A stretch of DNA of 64,000 nucleotides from a virus. The translations under genes and the position numbers were made by a program. The stretch covers positions 132,878 through 196,877 of the IMG/VR virus record IMGVR_UViG_3300030419_007641; one strand, 5' to 3'. Below, one piece after another: positions 50,674-57,092 of the stretch (position 1 is the stretch's first letter; every line of letters starts with the position of its first letter). Below the pieces are notes generated by a model. That model saw nothing but the letters and a program-made list of their open reading frames with translations, did no database searches and had not been told where the DNA came from.

Positions 50674-51466
50674 CCTTTTAGCCTCGACGTTACTATTTTC
50701 CGGTTGCACAGCCTTTCAAGGTGCAAAACAACCGCCATTTATCGCACCGGCACCATTAACGGAACGACTAAATAGTCTACCGGAACTAGATGGTGAACCA
50801 ATTTATTTAGGTGTTTCTAATTTTAAAGATTTAACTGGTCAAAGAAAACAGTCTGATAATTATGCTAGCTTTTCTGCTGCTGTAACTCAAGGAGCTGAAG
50901 CATGGTTAATTGAATCACTGTTAGAATCAAACGGGTGGTTTAAGGTACTAGAAAGAGGCCAACTTGATAGTATTATGCGTGAGCGCGCAGTAGTACAACA
51001 AACGCGACAAGATTTTACAGATGACGATGACACAGGGTTAAAGCCTATGCTATTTGCAGGGCTTCTGGTACATGGAGGTATTATTTCATATGATACTAAT
51101 ACTGTATCCGGGGGTATAGGTGCCGCGTATCTGGGTATTGGTGCACATGAGCAACATAGAAAGGACGTTGTAACAGTTTCTATAAGACTGGTAAGTACAT
51201 TAACTAGTGAAATTCTTTTATCATCTACAGTCTCAAAAACTATATATTCCACAGCGCTGGGCAGTGACATGTTTAAGTATGTCAAAGATGCATTAAACCC
51301 ACTAGAAATAGAAATAGGGTTTGCTAAAAATGAATTAGTTTCAGTAGCTACCAGAGCAGCCATCGATTTAGCAATATTAAATTTAATTAATAAGGGCGAA
51401 GAAAAGAAGATGTGGAAATTTAAGGAGCCTGAAATTACCGAAGAGCCTATAGAGGAAACAGAATAA
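50654..51466 (+). CDS. csgG: Curli secretion channel CsgG-like lipoprotein
   Basis: 270 residues, near E. coli CsgG (277). A lipobox (LLFSGC, Cys18) marks an outer-membrane lipoprotein. IYLGVSNFKDLTGQRK, ASFSAAVTQGAEAWLIESL, WFKVLERGQLDSIMRER, GGIISYDTNTVSGGIGAAYLGIG, SIRLVSTLTSEILLSS and VATRAAIDLAILNLINKG follow CsgG throughout. Of the constriction residues, Phe (F73 here) is kept while Asn is Ser and the Tyr is displaced. CsgG forms a nonameric pore that exports unfolded curli subunits. A full-length gene under phage late-type control suggests use during infection. Confidence 0.93.
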   Translation: MKPLLNSLLASTLLFSGCTAFQGAKQPPFIAPAPLTERLNSLPELDGEPIYLGVSNFKDLTGQRKQSDNYASFSAAVTQGAEAWLIESLLESNGWFKVLERGQLDSIMRERAVVQQTRQDFTDDDDTGLKPMLFAGLLVHGGIISYDTNTVSGGIGAAYLGIGAHEQHRKDVVTVSIRLVSTLTSEILLSSTVSKTIYSTALGSDMFKYVKDALNPLEIEIGFAKNELVSVATRAAIDLAILNLINKGEEKKMWKFKEPEITEEPIEETE

Positions 51467-51493
51467 AGAGTATTTTTTTGACTAAATACTTGT

Positions 51494-52285
51494 ATGAAAT
51501 TTAAATCTCTTTTAACTGCTTTATGTTTATATGCTGGCAGTGCGCTCTTTGCTAGTAACGAAATTTACTTAGATCAAATTGGTAGTTCGGGTATTTTTAA
51601 CATATCTCAAATTGGTTCATCAAATAAATTAGGCGAAGGTACAAATCGATCAAGAATTGAAGGTGAAGAAGTTGTATTTAATGTAGCTACAATTGGTAAT
51701 GAAAATCTTATCGATATCGATTCAATTGGTAATGAGGAACTAGTAAATTTAAATCTTGAAGGTGACGCAAATGAGTTAATTCTCGCGATAGAGGGTGATA
51801 AAAATGAAGTAAACGCATTCATTGCTGGTGACTCTAACAATGTATTAATCGCAGGCAATGAAGATGATACACACAAAGCTACAGTTCATAATGGTTTAAT
51901 TAACCTAAACATCGAAGGAGCGTCTAATGATGTTGATTTATTATTATTTGATACATCATATACCTTTACCGATTATCATATTGCCGGATCATTAAATGAT
52001 GTTAGTAGTTATCAAGAAGGTCACGGAGGTCTAATTGGACATTCACAGCTAGTTGATATTTTTGGTAGTAGTAATAACTTATTGGTATCACAAGTAGGCT
52101 CTGAAAGTCAGTTTATTGAGCTCTCTATTCTAGGAAATGAAAATAACTACCAAATATTCCAAACAGATGGTGCGTTTGATCCGACATTTATGCCCGAGCA
52201 AACTGACAATAATGTCATTCCGTTTAATGAATTTAGCAACCCAGATGGTCCTCCGCAAGCCGGTGGTCAAGGCGGTAACGAGTAG
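51494..52285 (+). CDS. Curlin-repeat-like secreted protein
   Basis: 263 residues. A signal peptide (about 1-20, ending LFAS) is followed by strand-turn repeats such as YLDQIGSSGIFNISQIGSSNKLG, ATIGNENLIDIDSIGNEE, NLEGDANELILAIEGDKNE and VSQVGSESQFIELSILGNEN. They have the about 20-residue x-Q-x-G-x-x-N rhythm of CsgA/CsgB curlin units, but divergent, with many Asp/Glu and few paired Gln/Asn ladders. It could be a phage amyloid-like subunit or nucleator exported through CsgG. ACTAAATA box 5 bases before its ATG. Its 3' end overlaps the FecR gene. Confidence 0.72.
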   Translation: MKFKSLLTALCLYAGSALFASNEIYLDQIGSSGIFNISQIGSSNKLGEGTNRSRIEGEEVVFNVATIGNENLIDIDSIGNEELVNLNLEGDANELILAIEGDKNEVNAFIAGDSNNVLIAGNEDDTHKATVHNGLINLNIEGASNDVDLLLFDTSYTFTDYHIAGSLNDVSSYQEGHGGLIGHSQLVDIFGSSNNLLVSQVGSESQFIELSILGNENNYQIFQTDGAFDPTFMPEQTDNNVIPFNEFSNPDGPPQAGGQGGNE

Positions 52286-53174
52286 TTTATTATTCTTACT
52301 ATTTCTAACACCTGCTTTTGGTGAAATAGGTAATATCACCTCTCAAACTAGAGCTGCGCAAATCACTAGAAAGGGCGATAAAATATTAACTGAAGTTAAT
52401 ACGCCTGTGGAGATGCGCGACTTAATTCAAACTCTTAAAGGTAGGGCTAATATTAAATTTGTTGATGATACTAAAGTAAGTGTCACAGAATACTCAAAGT
52501 TATTAATAGATGAATTTGTTTATAATCCGGAAAAGAAGACCGGTAAACTTTCCCTTAAAGCCGCTTTAGGTACTATTAGATATTCTTCTGGTAAGATCGC
52601 AAAAAATTCTAGACAAAATGTAAAAATTAAATCGCCTACTGCTTCTGTATCTGTCAGAGGCACAGATTTTACTATGAATGTGCAAGAAGATGGTGCTACT
52701 AGTTTTTTACTTCTCCCTTCTACAGATACAGATGGAAGCTCATACGTCGGGTCTATAGATGTTTCTACACTGGGTGGTACAGTTACTTTAGATCAAGCAT
52801 ATGAAGCAACTACAGTAACAACAGCAATTGCACCGCCATCGCCTCCGCAGGTTATACAGGAAGATGGAGCAGTAAATGGTAAAAAACAAGACGTGAAAAA
52901 GGATAATAACGAAGATAAAAAGCCTACAGATGAAAAAGAGGAGGATAAATTCGACGAAATTAAAATAAAGAAAAAAGAAACACAGATTATGAACACATTT
53001 TTAAAAATGAATGATGGTCGATATGTTTTCTTTTCTAAAGATAAAGACAATATGATTTCTCTCATAGTTGAGGATGGGAGCAATGTAACAGTAAATTATG
53101 ATAACAGGGGCAGCATTATTAACGCAAAATTTAACTCAGGTAATAATGTTTTATTTAACATTAAGCAACAATGA
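52245..53174 (+). CDS. FecR-domain periplasmic/secreted protein
   Basis: 309 residues from the ATG at 52245, which gives a signal peptide (SSLLFLLFLTPAFG); the longer frame from 52137 has none at its start. GDKILTEVNTPVEMRDLIQTLKG, IKFVDDTKVSVTEYSKLLIDEFVY, GTIRYSSGKIAK and IKSPTASVSVRGTDFTMNV are the FecR beta-domain. A Pro/Lys/Glu linker and a C-terminal beta segment follow. Such FecR proteins often precede CHASE2 cyclases in bacteria. It overlaps the curlin gene by 41 bases and the cyclase by 4 (ATGA). Confidence 0.85.
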   Translation: MVLRKPVVKAVTSSLLFLLFLTPAFGEIGNITSQTRAAQITRKGDKILTEVNTPVEMRDLIQTLKGRANIKFVDDTKVSVTEYSKLLIDEFVYNPEKKTGKLSLKAALGTIRYSSGKIAKNSRQNVKIKSPTASVSVRGTDFTMNVQEDGATSFLLLPSTDTDGSSYVGSIDVSTLGGTVTLDQAYEATTVTTAIAPPSPPQVIQEDGAVNGKKQDVKKDNNEDKKPTDEKEEDKFDEIKIKKKETQIMNTFLKMNDGRYVFFSKDKDNMISLIVEDGSNVTVNYDNRGSIINAKFNSGNNVLFNIKQQ

Positions 53175-55210
53175 AAACGTTTAATATTAAAAACTATATT
53201 ATATGCATATTTTTTACTATGCTATTGGTTACATTAAGAATGGTTGACCCTTTCTTTATCGAAACATTAAGATTAAAAGGTATAGATTATTATCAAACAA
53301 AACAAGAAAAGGTATTATCAGAAAATATTTCTATTATAGAAATAGATGAAGCAAGTCTAGATAAAAATGGGCAATGGCCATGGAGTAGAGAAATAATAGC
53401 TAAAGGTGTTGAAAAGGCCTTTGCTAATGAAGCGCAATTAGTAGTTATTCCAATACTATTTGCTGAAAAAGATCGTTTGGGTGGCGATGAATATTTTACT
53501 AATGTACTAAGTGAGGCACCGGTTATTATAGGGCAGTCAGCTAGTATAAAGGGTAAGGGAAAGCCTGTCCCTAGGGGACTTGCTAATATAGGAGAAAGTT
53601 TAGATGGGTGGCTATATGATTATCCGGAGGCAATTGGACCTGTAAAAGAACTAGGGGAGCATGCTGCCGGTGTTGGTATGATATTAACGGCGCCGGAATT
53701 AGATGGTGTTGTAAGAAGACTGCCTCTAATAGTACATGTACAAGGAGAAGCCTACCCAACAATACCTTTAGAAGTAATAAGGCTATTTGCTGGCGAGCAA
53801 TCCTATCAGGCTAAAGTTGGTCTGGGTGGTGTAGAGGCTGTTAGAGTGCCTGGATTTGATCCTATTATTACAGATGCAAACTCTAGAGTGTGGTTAAACT
53901 ACAAATACGAATTTGATAAAGTATCATTTGCAGATGAAGATTGGTCAGCTGTAAGAGGTAAAATTGCCGTAATAGCATTAACAGGTGAAGGGCTTGCTAA
54001 TACAATTGCTACTTCAACTGGTGTAAAATATGGGCACGAAGTAACTAGTTCAGCGTTGCAAATGTTAATTGACGAATCTAGATTACAAAGACCTGTTGAA
54101 TCAACAGTATATGAAATATTAATAACAGCAGCATTTTGCTCTTTGCTTATTATAGGAGCTTTATGGTTATCGTACATAGCCAGCTTAGCTATAATCTCTG
54201 TTTCATTGTTTGCTGGGCCTTATATTGGTAACTGGTTGTTTAATAGTAATGGGTGGTTAATTGATTATACTTGGCCAGCTGCTTGTATTTTTATAACCTG
54301 GTCTGTGGCTACATTTATAAGATTTGTAACTGAAAGTAAATCAAAGCAACAAATTAAGAAACAATTTGAACATTATCTTGCTCCGCCTATAGTTAAGCTA
54401 TTGCAAAAAGATCCATCGTTGCTCAGACTAGGTGGAGAAACAAGAGAGCTATCTATACTGTTTAGCGATCTAAGAGGGTTTACAACAATAAGCGAACACT
54501 TTAAAGCAAACCCTCAAGGGCTTACAGAATTAGTTAACAAGTACCTAACTCCTATGACAGGATGTGTAATACAGCATAATGGTACAGTAGATAAATTTAT
54601 TGGTGACGCATTAATGGCATTCTGGAATGCTCCTCTTGATGTTGAGGATCACAAAGTACATTGTATTAATTGCGGGTTAGAAATGTTTGATTTATTAAAA
54701 AAGCTTAATAAAGAGATAAAGGATCAAGAACTACCAGAGCTGAAAATTGGAGTAGGTATTAATTCCGGAGATGTAGTTGTAGGTAACATGGGATCAGAGC
54801 AAAGATTTGACTATACATGTTTAGGTGATGCAGTAAATCTTTCCTCGAGGCTAGAGGGCCAGACTAAGGAATATGGAGTAGGTCTTATCGCAGGCCAAGG
54901 AACAGTACAAGGAATAGAAGATAAATTTAATTTTATTGAATTAGATATGATAGCAGTTAAAGGTAAAAAGGAAGGCGTGAGGATATTTACTGTACTAGAA
55001 GATGGTATAGACGTAGCACATCATAATAAATTTTTGGAGTTTTATCGGACCCGTAATTGGTCAGGCGCATTAAACTTATTGGAATTAAACATTATGACAT
55101 ATCCTAATCTCGAAACATATTATAGTATGATGAGAGAAAGGATATATCTCCTAGAAAAGTCTAATTTAGATAGCGACTGGGATACAATTTATAGAGCTAC
55201 TTCGAAGTAA
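53171..55210 (+). CDS. CHASE2-domain class III adenylate/guanylate cyclase
   Basis: 679 residues. One N-terminal membrane span (about 8-24), a periplasmic CHASE2 sensor (about 35-300, with ISIIEIDEASLDKNGQWPWSR), three spans (about 313-385), then a class III cyclase domain (about 425-600). Metal Asp433 (FSDLRGFT) and Asp479, adenine-type Lys475 (VDKFIGDA), Thr549 (DYTCLGDA) and the transition-state Asn556 and Arg560 (VNLSSR) are all present, so catalysis is likely; ATP is favoured over GTP. It would raise cAMP in the infected cell in response to a periplasmic signal. A full cyclase in a phage is rare in my experience. Confidence 0.92.
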   Translation: MKTFNIKNYIICIFFTMLLVTLRMVDPFFIETLRLKGIDYYQTKQEKVLSENISIIEIDEASLDKNGQWPWSREIIAKGVEKAFANEAQLVVIPILFAEKDRLGGDEYFTNVLSEAPVIIGQSASIKGKGKPVPRGLANIGESLDGWLYDYPEAIGPVKELGEHAAGVGMILTAPELDGVVRRLPLIVHVQGEAYPTIPLEVIRLFAGEQSYQAKVGLGGVEAVRVPGFDPIITDANSRVWLNYKYEFDKVSFADEDWSAVRGKIAVIALTGEGLANTIATSTGVKYGHEVTSSALQMLIDESRLQRPVESTVYEILITAAFCSLLIIGALWLSYIASLAIISVSLFAGPYIGNWLFNSNGWLIDYTWPAACIFITWSVATFIRFVTESKSKQQIKKQFEHYLAPPIVKLLQKDPSLLRLGGETRELSILFSDLRGFTTISEHFKANPQGLTELVNKYLTPMTGCVIQHNGTVDKFIGDALMAFWNAPLDVEDHKVHCINCGLEMFDLLKKLNKEIKDQELPELKIGVGINSGDVVVGNMGSEQRFDYTCLGDAVNLSSRLEGQTKEYGVGLIAGQGTVQGIEDKFNFIELDMIAVKGKKEGVRIFTVLEDGIDVAHHNKFLEFYRTRNWSGALNLLELNIMTYPNLETYYSMMRERIYLLEKSNLDSDWDTIYRATSK

Positions 55211-55367
55211 AAAAGCTTACTGCTGCCCAAGCAGGTGCAACTGCTACACCTATACCTAGTAACCATACTAGCATATAGAGTAAAAATCTTAAAATAAAGT
55301 TACTAACTAAAGGAAAAAATTCTTTATCATTAGCGCGAATAATTATTTCCTGGTGTTCGCTGTTCAC
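55197..55367 (-). CDS. Small single-span membrane protein
   Basis: 56 residues, GTG start (complement of 55365-55367). It is short and easily missed. A hydrophilic N-terminus (NSEHQEIIIRANDKEFFP) precedes one long hydrophobic segment (about residues 24-52: FILRFLLYMLVWLLGIGVAV ...). Its stop overlaps the cyclase 3' end by 14 bases on the opposite strand. It fills an otherwise empty gap and has coherent protein-like composition. Function unknown; a membrane toxin, lysis or regulator peptide is possible. Confidence 0.5.
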   Translation of the reverse strand: MNSEHQEIIIRANDKEFFPLVSNFILRFLLYMLVWLLGIGVAVAPAWAAVSFFTSK

Positions 55368-55379
55368 TTAATATATTTA

Positions 55380-56186
55380 TTAAGAAATAAGATTTTTGAA
55401 CTCTTTTACATTATGAACAATGTCCGTTACTTGATCAGCTGTTACGGAATGATCAATTAAGTCAGCTAACATAATATCTGGCTTTTCCAATAGCCCAATA
55501 TTTTTATAGTACCTCAACCCTTTAATACCGGCAACAATAGGATTTGAAGTATCTAAAGATCTAATATTTTTTATATCTTTATAATTTTTAAATTCTTTAG
55601 CTAGAGAACATCCTAATAAGTGGTGCGGCTTATTGTGATTCCAATGACCATCACTAATTAATTTTCTAATAAAAAATTCTCTACCGTTACACATTCTTTC
55701 TAAAGTAGCTCTTCGAAGACCTTTACCTGGATTTTTCGAATAACCTACTGTCTGATACCATGAATAATCAAATGAAATAGCTATATAATCTGCGAAATCG
55801 CTCATATATTTGTAACAATCTACTAATTGTTGATACGTACCACCCTGTACAACCCCAATTCTCAGACCAGGTAATTTCATATAGTCCCTTTTAAAATTAT
55901 TAAAAGCGCCTATTGTTCGTAGAGACTGCTCTAATACGTCTGGTACAACATAATAAGTTGGTTTAAGTTCTTCTATATACTTAGCAAATTTTTCAGAATC
56001 AAACGCTGTTTTTAATTCAAAGATAGAATTATCTAAAAGTACCTCTCTTCCCATACCTAAAGAACACTTAAAAAATGAATAATACTCTGGATGTGTTTCG
56101 AATAAATGAACTAGTGCATAATCATAGTCATTATATTCTCGTGATTCTTCTAAAAAACTAATAGGCGTTTCATGACTTACTAACAT
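55380..56186 (-). CDS. TGT/DpdA-like transglycosylase-family protein
   Basis: 268 residues. VLLDNSIFEL (Asp52), TYYVVPDVLEQSLRTI (Asp83), LPGLRIGVVQGGTYQQLVDCYKYM and DYIAISFDYSWY, then HHLLGCSLAKEF and IRSLDTSNP, follow the barrel order of tRNA-guanine transglycosylases and phage DpdA (substrate Asp, the VQGG motif, a GG/GC loop and a late catalytic Asp). The zinc site of bacterial TGT is not visible. With FolE, QueD, QueE and QueF, it is a candidate for inserting preQ0 or preQ1 in DNA. Alternative: another TIM-barrel enzyme. Confidence 0.55.
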   Translation of the reverse strand: MLVSHETPISFLEESREYNDYDYALVHLFETHPEYYSFFKCSLGMGREVLLDNSIFELKTAFDSEKFAKYIEELKPTYYVVPDVLEQSLRTIGAFNNFKRDYMKLPGLRIGVVQGGTYQQLVDCYKYMSDFADYIAISFDYSWYQTVGYSKNPGKGLRRATLERMCNGREFFIRKLISDGHWNHNKPHHLLGCSLAKEFKNYKDIKNIRSLDTSNPIVAGIKGLRYYKNIGLLEKPDIMLADLIDHSVTADQVTDIVHNVKEFKNLIS

Positions 56187-56236
56187 ACATGTATTATAAG
56201 GTCTTGAGTTAAAGATTCAATGATTAAATAATAGTA

Positions 56237-57055
56237 GTGTTCGTAAGAGGTGCAGATACGGGAATTGAATATAAGAGGAGTGATCATTCCTTTTTTAGGG
56301 GAATAGTAGTTAAAAACTGGGACCCTAGAAAACTCTATAGAATTAAAATTTATATTCCGGAAGTATCTAACCAGCCACTAGAAGATTGGTTACAAGCTTA
56401 CAAAAACCTAGATTTCCGTTTTCCTGGGACCAACAATAAACAAGATGTTTGGAGCGATGTAGATATTTTTGAAAAAATTGCTGAATTTTTACCCTATGCG
56501 GAGCCCTGTTTTCCATTAATTGGTGAAAATTCCCCGGGAAGATATCAATGCCCCACAGGTACAGCTGTTATTACTGATAGTGACTATCAAGATGGATTTA
56601 CTACCAACGATGAAGACCCACCGTCCATAGAAAAAGGTTCTTTTGGCCCATCTTTTTGGTATGAAAATTTTTCTACCAATATGGGTGACTCATTTCAGTC
56701 TCCAACGGGCGGTGCAGGGAGCAGTGGTAATTATACAGCAAAAAACAATCCATATAGTTTTCAATTTAGACCATCTAATCAAGTAAATAAACCTAAAGGC
56801 GTTTTTTCTGTCCCTTCTGTAGGAAGCCAGGTATGGGTATTTCACTATAGGGGTGATCTTAACTTTCCTGTCTATATTGGAGGTAGACATGATTTTAGAG
56901 GTAACTGTCTTATTACTGATTCTGACGCATCACAAACACAAGAGGCCGGTGGAGAAGGAGTCCAAGCGCCCTTCGGCCCTGAAGGACCGCAAAGCTTGGA
57001 TTACCCCGGAGTTTTCGAAAACTTTAAAACTGAGACTAGCCCAGGGTACGAGTAA
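56237..57055 (+). CDS. Baseplate hub OB-fold protein (gp5-like N-terminal part)
   Basis: 272 residues, GTG start with ATTAAATA box 6 bases upstream. FFRGIVVKNWDPRKLYRIKIYIPE and GVFSVPSVGSQVWVFHYRGDLNFPVYIGG are the first and last strands of the gp5/VgrG OB-fold. It lacks a lysozyme domain. It would sit at the centre of the baseplate on top of the spike encoded next. Confidence 0.7.
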   Translation: MFVRGADTGIEYKRSDHSFFRGIVVKNWDPRKLYRIKIYIPEVSNQPLEDWLQAYKNLDFRFPGTNNKQDVWSDVDIFEKIAEFLPYAEPCFPLIGENSPGRYQCPTGTAVITDSDYQDGFTTNDEDPPSIEKGSFGPSFWYENFSTNMGDSFQSPTGGAGSSGNYTAKNNPYSFQFRPSNQVNKPKGVFSVPSVGSQVWVFHYRGDLNFPVYIGGRHDFRGNCLITDSDASQTQEAGGEGVQAPFGPEGPQSLDYPGVFENFKTETSPGYE

Positions 57056-57077
57056 CGTAGCAACCTAATACTTAACA

Positions 57078-57085
57078 AATAAATA
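57078..57085 (+). promoter_or_regulatory. Late promoter-like box AATAAATA
   Basis: AATAAATA between the hub and spike genes, ending 7 bases before the ATG at 57093. Confidence 0.5.
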
Positions 57086-57092
57086 TTTAAAA

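Noticed and set aside
50457-51363. Leftward frames over csgF and csgG
   Set aside because: Antisense to strongly recognised genes; Ser-rich shadow composition.
51466-51480. Possible terminator at a T-run after csgG
   Set aside because: There is a run of T but no GC-rich inverted repeat before it.
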